A stretch of DNA of 64,000 bases. It comes from an uncultured Prevotella sp. GTDB taxonomy: Bacteria; Bacteroidota; Bacteroidia; Bacteroidales; Bacteroidaceae. Made by a program: the position numbers and the translations under genes. The notes below the pieces were generated by a model that did no database searches, was not told the origin of the DNA, and saw nothing but the letters and a program-made list of their open reading frames with translations. Numbering within the stretch: the stretch's first letter is position 1; the number at the start of each line of letters is the position of its first letter. The stretch spans positions 1 through 64,000 of the forward strand of contig UQJC01000003.1 in the NCBI GenBank assembly GCA_900541335.1. The letters run 5' to 3'. This document shows, in pieces, positions 36,380 to 44,470 of this stretch.

Positions 36380-36880
36380 TTATTTTGTTCGTACCAGCTC
36401 CATGGCCACTACAATCAAGGTAGTCAGCAAGGAACTTCCCCCGACTTGAATCAAGAGCGTGGCCCAGTCGAAGAAAGCGAATGCTTCGATGGTGAAGAAG
36501 GTGAGACAATGCAGAAAGACCGCACTGATAGTAAATTTCAAAAACGAACTCCATTCCATGCTACGGTGTGAAGGTTCAAACCCATCGTCGCTGTCTGAGG
36601 GTGAAAACAGTCGCAACAGCAAGGGGATAATCAGCCCTGAGAGACAAGTCGTGAAGGCTGCCATGCCCGGTGTATTCGTGAAGAGGTCGATCAGCAGACC
36701 CAGCAGGAAGCCAGAAAGTATATAGAGCCAGCGGGGAGTAGCCGAAGGAAGAATCAGCAGAAAGTAAATGTAGGGTAGGGGAGTCGCGTAGCCGAATATG
36801 TGGACATGGTTGAAAATCATCGTTTGCAATAAGAGCAACACGAAGAACCAACCGATGCGCGAAAGAAGTGTTTGAAGCAT
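36380..36880 (-). CDS. mreD: Rod shape-determining protein MreD
   Basis: A 166-residue inner-membrane protein with five or six helices (for example IGWFFVLLLLQTMIFNHVHIF, YILSGFLLGLLIDLFTNTPGMAAF, LTTLIVVAMELV). The motif GFLLGLLIDLFTNTPGM is typical of MreD. It links MreC and RodA/PBP2 to the MreB filament. Identification rests on topology, that motif and the gene order mreB-mreC-mreD-mrdA, as the family diverges fast. Nine bases separate it from mreC. Confidence 0.88.
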   Translation of the reverse strand: MLQTLLSRIGWFFVLLLLQTMIFNHVHIFGYATPLPYIYFLLILPSATPRWLYILSGFLLGLLIDLFTNTPGMAAFTTCLSGLIIPLLLRLFSPSDSDDGFEPSHRSMEWSSFLKFTISAVFLHCLTFFTIEAFAFFDWATLLIQVGGSSLLTTLIVVAMELVRTK

Positions 36881-36889
36881 AAGAGAGGA

Positions 36890-37753
36890 TTAGTTGTCAA
36901 GGAGACTTTCAGCGTTGAGCAACTGGTGTTGCAAGGTGTCAATCTCTGCTTTGTAAGGAGTGGAAACAACCGATACGTCACGCAAGTTGGCAAAGTTCGT
37001 ACCCAGTGTAATGTCGATGCGATAGCTTTGTCCGTCGGTTGAGTTGCGGCGTTCGCGTACCCGGCCGACAAAGATACCCGGTGGGAATACAGCCGAGAAG
37101 CCGCTTGTTTCGACCACCTGGCCTTTTTCCACTTTTGCGTAGCGGGGAATGTCGTCTACATAGGCGTGGCGCAGGCTCGAACCGTCCCATTGCAAGTAGC
37201 CAAAGTAGTTTTGTCCACGTACGCGGCAACTGATGCTTGATTTGCGGTTGGTTATGGGGATAACGAGTGAATAGTTGGGGCCCGTCAGGTAAACAATGCC
37301 CACCACGCCGCCACCACCGATGACCCCCATTTCGGGGCGCACACCGTCACGTTCACCACGGTCAATGACCAGGTAATTGTTCGTGCGTTCTGAACTATTC
37401 GATACGACCGTAGCCGGAATCAGTTCGTAGCCTTTGAGCTTTTCAGCCATAACCTTTTCGGTCTGTGTCGAATCACGCGTTGCATCGTAAAGCGCTTGAC
37501 GCAGTTTTTCCGTTTCAGCCTGAAGGGCAATGTTTTGCGTTGTGAGTTCGCGGTTCACATCTTGTAGGTGAATGAAATAGTTCACATCGCCATACACGCG
37601 ATTCACCTTAGCCACCGCGCTGTTGGCCGCACTGAACCACACGCTGCCGTGGAAGCTGTTGAAGCGGAACAGGAGCGTGAGACTGAGTATTTCGAGAAGA
37701 AGAAACAGAAAGACGTAATTGTATTTCCGAAGGAAATCAAGCAGGTTGTGCAT
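36890..37753 (-). CDS. mreC: Rod shape-determining protein MreC
   Basis: A 287-residue bitopic protein: membrane helix at about 12-29 (YVFLFLLLEILSLTLLFRF), a coiled coil at about 60-100 (VNRELTTQNIALQAETEKLRQ), then the beta-barrel head (about 110-275). The head carries the MreC signature GERDGVRPEMGVIGGGGVVG and SSISCRVRGQNYFGYLQWDG. It scaffolds PBP2 activation in the periplasm. It starts 17 bases after the end of a 15-bp hairpin that separates it from mreB. Confidence 0.92.
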   Translation of the reverse strand: MHNLLDFLRKYNYVFLFLLLEILSLTLLFRFNSFHGSVWFSAANSAVAKVNRVYGDVNYFIHLQDVNRELTTQNIALQAETEKLRQALYDATRDSTQTEKVMAEKLKGYELIPATVVSNSSERTNNYLVIDRGERDGVRPEMGVIGGGGVVGIVYLTGPNYSLVIPITNRKSSISCRVRGQNYFGYLQWDGSSLRHAYVDDIPRYAKVEKGQVVETSGFSAVFPPGIFVGRVRERRNSTDGQSYRIDITLGTNFANLRDVSVVSTPYKAEIDTLQHQLLNAESLLDN

Positions 37754-37770
37754 GTAGAAGGAAATAAGAA

Positions 37771-37809
37771 GGGCTGGTTCTATAAATCATGAAATTATAG
37801 AACCAGCCC
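37771..37809 (-). terminator. Intra-operon terminator-like hairpin between mreB and mreC
   Basis: A perfect 15-bp stem, GGGCTGGTTCTATAA with TTATAGAACCAGCCC, and a nine-base loop, followed on the minus strand by TTCTTATTTCC. It lies 22 bases after the mreB stop. It probably causes partial termination or protects the mreB mRNA end. Confidence 0.75.
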
Positions 37810-37831
37810 GGATGGAGTGTCACGTAGATGA

Positions 37832-38863
37832 TTATCGCATAAGGAACGTGAAGTTCTCAATATTCTTGAGTGCGATGCCAGTACCCTTTGCTACACAGAG
37901 CAACGGATCTTCTGCTACGTGGAAGGGAATCTTGATTTTGTCGCTCAGACGCTTGTCGAGACCTCTCAGCAAGGCACCGCCACCCGTCAGGTAAATACCG
38001 TTCTTGACAATGTCAGCATAGAGTTCAGGAGGCGTATTGCCCAAAGCGTTAATCACCGCTTGTTCAATCTTGGCAATCGAGATTTCAAGACAGTGAGCGA
38101 TTTCCTGGTAGCATACGGGCACCTCGACGGGCATGGTCGTAATTTGGTTCGGACCGTGTACCACGTAATCCTCGGGTGGATTAGGCAGGTCGGTCAAGGC
38201 GGCACCTACATTGATTTTGATGCGCTCTGCCATACGTTCGCTGACCTTCACGTTGTGCTGACGGCTCATGTACTCCTTGATGTCGTTGGTAAAGTCGTCA
38301 CCCGCCATCTTGATGGAGTTGTTCGAAACGATGCCGCCGAGTGAAATCACCGCGATTTCCGTTGTACCGCCACCGATGTCAACAATCATGTTGCCTTCGG
38401 GGGCGTTCACGTCCATACCGATACCAATAGCTGCAGCCATGGGTTCGTAGAGGAGGAAGACATCGCGACCGCCGGCATGTTCAGCAGAGTCGCGCACAGC
38501 GCGGAGTTCCACTTCCGTCGAACCACTCGGCACACCGATGACCATGCGGAGTGAGGGAGAGAACAAACGCTTACCAGAGTGCACCTTCTTGATAAGGCCG
38601 CGCATCATCTGTTCGCAAGCGTTGAAGTCCGCGATTACGCCGTCGCGCAAGGGGCGGATGACGCGTATTTTGTTGTTCGTCTTTTCGTACATGCGCTTAG
38701 CGGGTTCACCTACGGCAATCATCTTTTCAGAGTATGTGTCGAGAGCCACGACCGAAGGCTCGTTGATTTCGATCTTGTCATCTGCGATGATGATTGTATT
38801 GGCCGTACCGAGGTCAATCGCAATCTCCTGCGTGAACGAAAAGAACTTGGAGAATATTCCCAT
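37832..38863 (-). CDS. mreB: Rod shape-determining protein MreB (bacterial actin)
   Basis: A 343-residue actin homologue that polymerises under the inner membrane and guides the elongation machinery. Nucleotide-binding motifs are clear: phosphate 1 AIDLGTANTIIIADD (about 14-28), phosphate 2 MIVDIGGGTTEIAVISLGG, adenosine motif IYLTGGGALLRGLD. The N-terminal MGIFSKFF segment would give amphipathic membrane attachment. The length is normal. It follows the IMP-cyclohydrolase gene by only 14 bases, so both come from the promoter at 39515-39544. Confidence 0.97.
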   Translation of the reverse strand: MGIFSKFFSFTQEIAIDLGTANTIIIADDKIEINEPSVVALDTYSEKMIAVGEPAKRMYEKTNNKIRVIRPLRDGVIADFNACEQMMRGLIKKVHSGKRLFSPSLRMVIGVPSGSTEVELRAVRDSAEHAGGRDVFLLYEPMAAAIGIGMDVNAPEGNMIVDIGGGTTEIAVISLGGIVSNNSIKMAGDDFTNDIKEYMSRQHNVKVSERMAERIKINVGAALTDLPNPPEDYVVHGPNQITTMPVEVPVCYQEIAHCLEISIAKIEQAVINALGNTPPELYADIVKNGIYLTGGGALLRGLDKRLSDKIKIPFHVAEDPLLCVAKGTGIALKNIENFTFLMR

Positions 38864-38877
38864 AGACGTTTTTTGCT

Positions 38878-39474
38878 TTATTTCTGGTCAAACCAAGCGT
38901 GAATAGCCGTGTCGTAGTGGCTGCTTACGCCGAATGCGCGGGTAGCGAACCAGCGGCGGTCTTCGAGTTCAGTTTGTGCACCATTTTTCGTTACGATGTC
39001 AAGCAGGGCCTTGTATTCAGCCTTGGAGGGAACGATAACCACATCGTTGAAGTTCTTTGCACCAGCGCGGATAAGCGAGATACCACCTATGTCAATCTTC
39101 TCGATGATGTCCGCATCGCTTGCACCGCTTGCCACCGTCTGTTCAAAGGGATAGAGGTCAACGATGACGAGATCGATTTCGGGAATCTCGTATTGTTGCA
39201 TCTGTGCCTGGTCGTCGGCGAGTTCGCGGCGTCCGAGGATACCGCCGAAAATTTTGGGATGCAACGTCTTCACGCGGCCACCGAGGATAGAGGGGTAAGT
39301 TGTCACGTCCTCTACCTTTTGGCAGGGATAGCCCAACGATTCGATAAACTGTTGTGTGCCACCTGTAGAAAGGAATTGCACACCTTCTTCATGCAACTTG
39401 GCGAGAAGTTCTTCTAAGCCGTCTTTGTGAAATACGGATACCAGTGCGGTCTTGATTTTTTTAGTAGAGGACAT
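38878..39474 (-). CDS. purH: IMP cyclohydrolase domain of PurH, free-standing
   Basis: A 198-residue protein that covers only the N-terminal half of bifunctional PurH (about 510 residues in most bacteria). It should close FAICAR to IMP, the last step of de novo purine synthesis. Motifs of the MGS-like cyclohydrolase fold are intact: TALVSVFHKDGLEEL, FLSTGGTQQFI, LGGRVKTLHPKIFGGIL, VDLYPFEQTV, KIDIGGISLIRAGAKNF. It ends right after the domain (SSHYDTAIHAWFDQK), and mreB begins 14 bases later, so the AICAR transformylase half is absent from this locus rather than frameshifted. I chose the ATG at 39474; the ATG at 39498 would leave only about 10 bases of leader. Confidence 0.85.
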   Translation of the reverse strand: MSSTKKIKTALVSVFHKDGLEELLAKLHEEGVQFLSTGGTQQFIESLGYPCQKVEDVTTYPSILGGRVKTLHPKIFGGILGRRELADDQAQMQQYEIPEIDLVIVDLYPFEQTVASGASDADIIEKIDIGGISLIRAGAKNFNDVVIVPSKAEYKALLDIVTKNGAQTELEDRRWFATRAFGVSSHYDTAIHAWFDQK

Positions 39475-39514
39475 ATCGTTTGGATGATTGGTTTTCATTT
39501 GTTTGAATTGCGTG

Positions 39515-39544
39515 CAAAATTACGGCTTTTTACCGGGGCACCAA
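39515..39544 (-). promoter_or_regulatory. Promoter of the purH-mre operon
   Basis: On the minus strand TTG (39542-39544), a 19-base spacer, then TAATTTTG (39515-39522), an exact match to the Bacteroidetes consensus. The predicted start near 39508 lies about 34 bases above the chosen purH ATG. Confidence 0.7.
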
Positions 39545-39712
39545 TGGAAAGAAGTTAATAAAAACAGGAAGTAAAAAGGAATGCAACAAAGGCTGTGAGC
39601 CACGTATTTCTATTTTTCGCCCCATCGGTATCGCGATTGCGTTATCTAGTGACAGGTAGCTGAGAGCAAACTGTTTGCCCCGTACGCTCGGTGTAGTTCC
39701 TTCCTTCTCATG

Positions 39713-39752
39713 AAAAATCCCCCAAAGCGAATAACCGCCTCGGGGGATTTTT
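39713..39752 (-). terminator. Terminator of the porin gene
   Basis: AAAAATCCCCC pairs with GGGGGATTTTT and is symmetric enough to act on both strands. It lies about 60 bases past the porin stop. Between it and the purH promoter (39545-39712) I see nothing. Confidence 0.85.
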
Positions 39753-39813
39753 CAAACCGAATAATCAAATGGAAATTATCATCTTCATCATCAAGCATCC
39801 ACGTTGAGCAGGT

Positions 39814-40851
39814 CTACTTATTCGGGAAGTGGATGACCAACTCCACCACAGCCTTGTCGCGTTCAGAAGGCTTCGCAAGGCTCAAGTTGTCGTAGAAATA
39901 CTTTTCGTAGTTCAGACGGATGTCTGCATTCATCTTTTTGGCGAGACTCAGTGTGATACCGCCAGTAACACGTTGACGAGCTGCGTCGGTCAATTTCAGC
40001 GTACCATCTTCATTGACCGTGCCGTCAGAGTGGTCGTCCATGCGGTCGTAACGGCAGAGAAAGCTCATCTTACGGAACACGCGGCGCAACGGCTGGTCGT
40101 AGCAGATAAGTGCATTCAGTGCATTGACGTCCTTAAAGTTAGTGTTCGTATAGTGCTTGTGTAAGTATTCACACTCCACCGTCCAGCGTTGTCTTTGGAA
40201 GGTTATGCCGCCGTCGTACAGATAAATATGTCGGCCGTTGGGTGAAACCTTTTGGACGGAAGCTTGCAAAGTAAAGCCCAGTGGCAAGGTGTATTGAGCC
40301 TTGGCTGAGAAGTTCAGATTCTTAGTCCAGTAGTCCTTTTGGTTGGTTAGTCCCGAACCGTTGAACACACCGCCTTCCAGTTTCAAGTTTGTTTTGGGAA
40401 TAGAATAGCCCGCATAGAAGCCTACATCGCGCACGTTGCCTACCTGTTTGGCAATAAATGAACGATTGGCAAAGTGTTGCTTGTGCGGTGAACGGTGCGC
40501 ATCAATGCTGAAGGGTACACGCATCTGACCGATTCGAAGGTTCATACCTTGGGTTGGAAGCACACCCGCATAGGCATCGAGCATTTTGATTTTACCCTCG
40601 TCCGAGAGGTCAATCTCTGCTTTGTATTCCACCATCGGGACGATGCGTCCGTCAAGGGCAATGCGTGCCGTACGCACTTCAAAGCGGCCTTCCTTTTCAT
40701 TGGTCTGAAATTCGGCCTTACCGCGAATGGTTCCACTTACATTGGGAAACCATTCGGGCAGCAGGCCTTTCTTCTCTGTCTGTATCGTGTCATTTTGTGC
40801 TTGTGCGCTGAGAGCGAATGTCGCACAAAGAAGCATGCATTGAAATTTCAT
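39814..40851 (-). CDS. OprP/OprO-like phosphate-selective porin
   Basis: A 345-residue outer-membrane beta-barrel. The signal peptide (1-18, MKFQCMLLCATFALSAQA) is followed by alternating strands such as GTIRGKAEFQTNEKEGRFEV, RTARIALDGRIVPMVEYKAEID and NLRIGQMRVPFSIDAHRSP, the pattern of the porin O/P family. The last residue of the final strand region is followed by NK rather than an aromatic residue. Phosphate selectivity is supported by position: the PiT-type transporter gene lies 150 bases upstream on the same strand, and a TTGTAAC motif is in between. Pyrophosphate, polyphosphate or other anions are alternatives. Confidence 0.82.
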   Translation of the reverse strand: MKFQCMLLCATFALSAQAQNDTIQTEKKGLLPEWFPNVSGTIRGKAEFQTNEKEGRFEVRTARIALDGRIVPMVEYKAEIDLSDEGKIKMLDAYAGVLPTQGMNLRIGQMRVPFSIDAHRSPHKQHFANRSFIAKQVGNVRDVGFYAGYSIPKTNLKLEGGVFNGSGLTNQKDYWTKNLNFSAKAQYTLPLGFTLQASVQKVSPNGRHIYLYDGGITFQRQRWTVECEYLHKHYTNTNFKDVNALNALICYDQPLRRVFRKMSFLCRYDRMDDHSDGTVNEDGTLKLTDAARQRVTGGITLSLAKKMNADIRLNYEKYFYDNLSLAKPSERDKAVVELVIHFPNK

Positions 40852-40978
40852 GTAGGAGGTAATCAGTGAGATTTTAAGCGTTTCAAAGTGGATGCATTGG
40901 GGAGTTGAAGAATTCAGTCGCAGGCAGGTATTCCTTTTTTCCTTTCAACGTCTGAACGCTTCAACCCCAAACAATCAG

Positions 40979-40985
40979 GTTACAA
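40979..40985 (-). promoter_or_regulatory. TTGTAAC motif upstream of the porin gene
   Basis: GGTTACAATCTG (40978-40989) recurs exactly at 43391-43402 upstream of the transporter gene. On the minus strand it reads TTGTAAC followed at an 11-bp period by TTGTTTG. It is a candidate response-regulator site. Confidence 0.45.
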
Positions 40986-41001
40986 TCTGTTGAGACTTGT
41001 C

Positions 41002-43260
41002 TTATAACATTTGGCGGTAAGCCTTTGCGTGACGCAAGAGGTCTTGAATTTCCACTAAGAATTGTTCCGTTTCTTGTACCAGGTGGAGCAACAGCGTCGT
41101 GGCGTTCAAGTTGGCATCCGTGCTTTGGATGGCTACACTTACGTCCTTATAGAAAGACCTCAGTTCCTGGCGTACGTTGTCGCAACGTTCCATCAGTGCA
41201 TCGTTGTCCTCGCATCGTTGGTTACGCAGGTTCGAAGCAATTTCGTCCATCAAGTCCGTGATGCGTCCACGCAGTTTGCAGTAGCGTTCTGCTTGGAGCT
41301 TATTGATCGGCGTAAAGTTGTTGTCCACGTGCTCGCGGGCAGGTTCAACGATACGGATAAGTCCGTAGAGCATTTGGCGCAATGCGTTGTGAACCAAGTG
41401 GAAGTTGGTGCTCAAACGAACTCCTTCCATCATCGGTTCAGCCCGACGCAAGCAGATTGTTTCGCGACGGCGCAAGTTCTTCAGTTCGCGTTTTTCCTTG
41501 TTAAGGAAGCGTTGAGCGTGACGCATCGGTCTGAGCTGTTCGGCAAAGAGTGCGTCGGTTGAAGAATGTAACGTTTCGCGGTATTTTTCGAGCGTCTCAG
41601 CTACGTTAACATAGAGGTGACGTGTCAGCATGGGGACGATAGCCGTGCGATCCGTTGTCTGCAACATTTGCTGGAACAACATGTCACCCTCTTCAGCCTC
41701 CATCTTTTGCTTCTTGGCAAAGCGTCGCTGGCTGTGAATGATGCTGTAGATACCCAGTGCTACAATCAGAACTACTGCAACAACACCACCGAAATTCATC
41801 GCAGAAGCGACAAAGAAGCTTGCAGTGAAAGCCACACCGGCCGTCATAAACCAACCACCGATTACTGTGAGCACACCCGTGATGCGGAATACGGCACTTT
41901 CGCGGCTCCAGGCACGGTCAGCCAGTGAAGAACCCATGGCCACCATAAAGGTAACGAAGGTCGTAGAGAGCGGGAGCTTCAGTGAAGTACCCAGTGCGAT
42001 GAGCAGTGAAGCCATCACCAGGTTAACCGAAGCACGGAGCATGTCGTAAGCCGCCTTGTTGTCAGCTTCGGCTGCTGCCGGCATTTGGAAACGGCTGTCA
42101 ATGTAGCGTGCCACAGGAGCCGGAGTAATGTTTGCCACAGCCGATGCTACGGAGTTACCCCAGCGCACCAGGCTTCGAGCGGCCTTAGATGAGCCAAACA
42201 TTTCGTCGCCTTCGTTCTTGCGAGAGAGTCCCACTTCCGTTTCAACTACCTTGCGAGCCTTTTTAGATGTAGCCAATGAGACAACCATAATCAGACCCGC
42301 AATGGCAAGGAAGTAGAAAGGTGTCTGCGCTGAGTCGTGGAGTGAAGCCATCATGAAGGTCTCGGGCGTGCTACCCGCACCGTTGGCTGTAAAGTCAAGG
42401 AAAGAAGAGTAACCTGCAAGAGGCACACCGATGAAGTTTACCAAGTCATTACCGGCAAAGGCCGTAGCAAGTGCAAACGTACCGCAGAGCACAATGACGC
42501 GGAACACATTGACGCGTAACATATGAAGCAACTGCATCAAGATGGTAGCCACCACAAACACGCCACCGAGAATCGTCAGAATGTGCGTATTGATGTAAGC
42601 CTTCACGTCAGCGTTCATAAACGAAAGGTCTTTCAGACCCTTGAAAAGCATGAAGTAAAGAATGGCTGTGATGGCCACACCGCCGAAGATACCAATCTTC
42701 CAGCGGATGTTCTTTGTGAGGTCGAAGGTGAAGAGAATACGGGTCAGATATTGTACGAGCGAACCGAATATAAAGGCTATAGGCACACTCATGAAGATAC
42801 CGAGAATTACTTCCAAAGCTTTTGACGTGTTCAGATAGTCTGCCATGCCCAAACCGAGCGTGTCGCCAGCCATCTTAATCATCACGAAGGCAAATGAAGC
42901 TCCGAGCAATTCGAAGACCATCGAAACGGTTGTCGAGGTAGGCATACCGAACGTGTTGAACACATCGAGCAGTACGATGTCAGTCACCATCACTGCCAGG
43001 TAAATGTACATCACTTCGCGGAAGCTGAAGTACTGCGGTGTGAAGATGCCGTGGCGAGCAATGTCCATCATACCGTTGCTTAAGATGCAGCCCAGAAACA
43101 CACCGATCGAAGCAATGATTACCAAGGTGCGGAACCGTGCTGCCTGCGAACCAATCGCGGAGTTAAGAAAGTTGACCGCGTCATTGCTGACACCTACCCA
43201 GAGGTCGAAGGCGGCGAGGATAAACAGGAATGCTACCATTCCCAGAAACATCCATTCCAT
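41002..43260 (-). CDS. PiT-family inorganic phosphate transporter with cytoplasmic C-terminal domain
   Basis: A 752-residue inner-membrane protein. The PiT signature appears twice, as expected from the inverted repeat of the family: GVSNDAVNFLNSAIGSQAA (about 23-41) and FAGNDLVNFIGVPLAG (about 265-280). GMPTSTTVSMVFELLGASFA and KLPLSTTFVTFMVAMGSSLAD supply the other conserved loops. After about ten to twelve helices, residues from about 520 onward form a soluble helical part (LRPMRHAQRFLNKEKRELKNLR, HVDNNFTPINKLQAERYCKLRG) resembling a PhoU/DUF47-like domain. It should import phosphate by cation symport. The fused helical domain may regulate flux. Divergent two-component genes lie 345 bases away. 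Confidence 0.9.
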   Translation of the reverse strand: MEWMFLGMVAFLFILAAFDLWVGVSNDAVNFLNSAIGSQAARFRTLVIIASIGVFLGCILSNGMMDIARHGIFTPQYFSFREVMYIYLAVMVTDIVLLDVFNTFGMPTSTTVSMVFELLGASFAFVMIKMAGDTLGLGMADYLNTSKALEVILGIFMSVPIAFIFGSLVQYLTRILFTFDLTKNIRWKIGIFGGVAITAILYFMLFKGLKDLSFMNADVKAYINTHILTILGGVFVVATILMQLLHMLRVNVFRVIVLCGTFALATAFAGNDLVNFIGVPLAGYSSFLDFTANGAGSTPETFMMASLHDSAQTPFYFLAIAGLIMVVSLATSKKARKVVETEVGLSRKNEGDEMFGSSKAARSLVRWGNSVASAVANITPAPVARYIDSRFQMPAAAEADNKAAYDMLRASVNLVMASLLIALGTSLKLPLSTTFVTFMVAMGSSLADRAWSRESAVFRITGVLTVIGGWFMTAGVAFTASFFVASAMNFGGVVAVVLIVALGIYSIIHSQRRFAKKQKMEAEEGDMLFQQMLQTTDRTAIVPMLTRHLYVNVAETLEKYRETLHSSTDALFAEQLRPMRHAQRFLNKEKRELKNLRRRETICLRRAEPMMEGVRLSTNFHLVHNALRQMLYGLIRIVEPAREHVDNNFTPINKLQAERYCKLRGRITDLMDEIASNLRNQRCEDNDALMERCDNVRQELRSFYKDVSVAIQSTDANLNATTLLLHLVQETEQFLVEIQDLLRHAKAYRQML

Positions 43261-43308
43261 ACTGTAATAACGTTAGTGTAATGTTTTGAGTGAGTATTTT
43301 TTCGGGTG

Positions 43309-43316
43309 CAAAAGTA
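43309..43316 (-). promoter_or_regulatory. -7 element of the phosphate transporter gene
   Basis: Minus-strand TACTTTTG matches the Bacteroidetes -7 consensus. There is no TTG at the -33 position, as would suit an activator-dependent promoter. Confidence 0.45.
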
Positions 43317-43348
43317 GAGTTGAGGTGTGCGTAAGGTGTGACGAAACG

Positions 43349-43398
43349 GTTAAGAAAGTGTTACAACGCGAAGCGAAGCGGCATTTGTGAGGTTACAA
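43349..43398 (-). promoter_or_regulatory. Candidate Pho-type operator upstream of the transporter
   Basis: Minus strand: TTGTAAC (43360-43366) is followed at an 11-bp period by TCTTAAC (43349-43355), and another TTGTAAC lies at 43392-43398. The nearer pair ends 32 bases above the -7 element. Compare the direct repeats at 43533-43550. Confidence 0.45.
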
Positions 43399-43523
43399 TC
43401 TGATGAAGGCTCATTCCCGTTCATTCTGAAACCCTTTTCCGTTGATTATTCACAAAAAATTAACAGCCCAACGCCCTTTCCTCGTGGGCGAAAGGCGTAA
43501 TATTGCACCGCGAAAATGAAACA

Positions 43524-43550
43524 TGTTACTGGTTGTAACCTGTTTGTAAC
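43524..43550 (+). promoter_or_regulatory. TTGTAAC direct repeats upstream of the response regulator
   Basis: TGTTAC (43524-43529), TTGTAAC (43533-43539) and TTGTAAC (43544-43550), the last two exactly 11 bp apart with a 4-bp spacer. This is the geometry of a PhoB box. A weak -7-like TAATATTG lies upstream at 43498-43505, so the site could mediate autoregulation. Confidence 0.5.
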
Positions 43551-43605
43551 ACACGCTTCTCCGTTCAACTCATCAACTTAATCAACAACACATTATATAT
43601 ATAGT

Positions 43606-44277
43606 ATGTCCTACAAAATTCTGATCGTGGACGATGAGCCCGATTTGCGCGAAATTCTTCAGTGTAATTTGGAAAATGCAGGCTATGAAGTCGATACAGC
43701 CGAATCAGCCGAAGAAGCTCTTCATCTGCTTTCTCCCGAACACAATCTCATCTTGCTCGATGTCATGCTGGGTGGCATGTCGGGTTTCCGTATGGCAGAA
43801 CGCCTTCGTAAGGAATTGAAGAATCAAACGCCGATAATCTTTCTCACAGCCAAGGATACCGAGAACGATATGCTGACCGGTTTCTCTGCTGGTGGTGACG
43901 ACTACATCTCCAAGCCTTTCTCCCTTCACGAAGTGCTGGCACGCATCAAGGCCATTCTGCGCCGCACCCAGGCTACGCCTGCCCAGACCGAAGTCAAGGT
44001 AGGTGAAGTTGTAGTCGATCATGTCAAGAAGGTAGTACGCATCCATGGTGAGGATGTGCGTCTATCGCCCAAGGAATTTGGTATTCTCAGCATGCTCGTG
44101 AAGCAGCCCGGTCGTGTATTCTCGCGTGAAGAAATCTTGGCAGAGGTTTGGCATGGCGACAGTTATGTTCTCGATCGTACGGTCGATGTTCATATCGCTC
44201 GCGTGCGTCGCAAACTTGGCGATTATGGTTCTCATCTCACCAATCGTCAGGGCTATGGCTATTGTTACGAAGAATAG
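43606..44277 (+). CDS. OmpR/PhoB-family response regulator
   Basis: A 223-residue DNA-binding regulator. The receiver domain (1-120) has the acidic pair Asp9-Asp10 in LIVDDEPD, the phospho-acceptor Asp52 in LILLDVMLGGMSGF, the Thr switch in IIFLTAKDT and Lys in DDYISKPFSLHE. The winged-helix effector domain (about 130-223) carries LSPKEFGILSMLVKQPGRVFSREEIL and RTVDVHIARVRRKLG. It is followed by a histidine kinase gene. Being divergent from a phosphate transporter with TTGTAAC repeats in between, it is a good candidate for a PhoB-like regulator, though generic OmpR-type regulators look alike. Confidence 0.92.
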   Translation: MSYKILIVDDEPDLREILQCNLENAGYEVDTAESAEEALHLLSPEHNLILLDVMLGGMSGFRMAERLRKELKNQTPIIFLTAKDTENDMLTGFSAGGDDYISKPFSLHEVLARIKAILRRTQATPAQTEVKVGEVVVDHVKKVVRIHGEDVRLSPKEFGILSMLVKQPGRVFSREEILAEVWHGDSYVLDRTVDVHIARVRRKLGDYGSHLTNRQGYGYCYEE

Positions 44278-44347
44278 TGGAAGCTCCTCCTTGTTGAAGG
44301 GCACGCTGAATGATATTGGTAAATTAATGGTTCGCAGCATGTTGTAC

Positions 44348-44367
44348 GGTCGCGGCATGCCGCGACC
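44348..44367. repeat. REP-like palindrome, copy 3
   Basis: A perfect copy in reverse orientation (flanks GTTGTAC and CCAAGG), inserted in the 193-bp gap between the response regulator and kinase genes, inside a presumed operon. Confidence 0.85.
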
Positions 44368-44470
44368 CAAGGTAGTAGTAACTTCCCTGTCGAATAACAC
44401 GGGCAAGCTGATGAGCAGCGACCCAATAGCCAGACTTCGCCCTTCCTTTTCTAATATCCTCTTTCCTCCC

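Noticed and set aside
38800..38880. Frameshifted second half of purH
   Set aside because: mreB begins 14 bases after the stop, so no transformylase sequence can lie there in any frame.
44114..44470. Earlier start for the histidine kinase
   Set aside because: The extension overlaps the response regulator gene and a REP palindrome; the membrane helix of the family starts at 44471.
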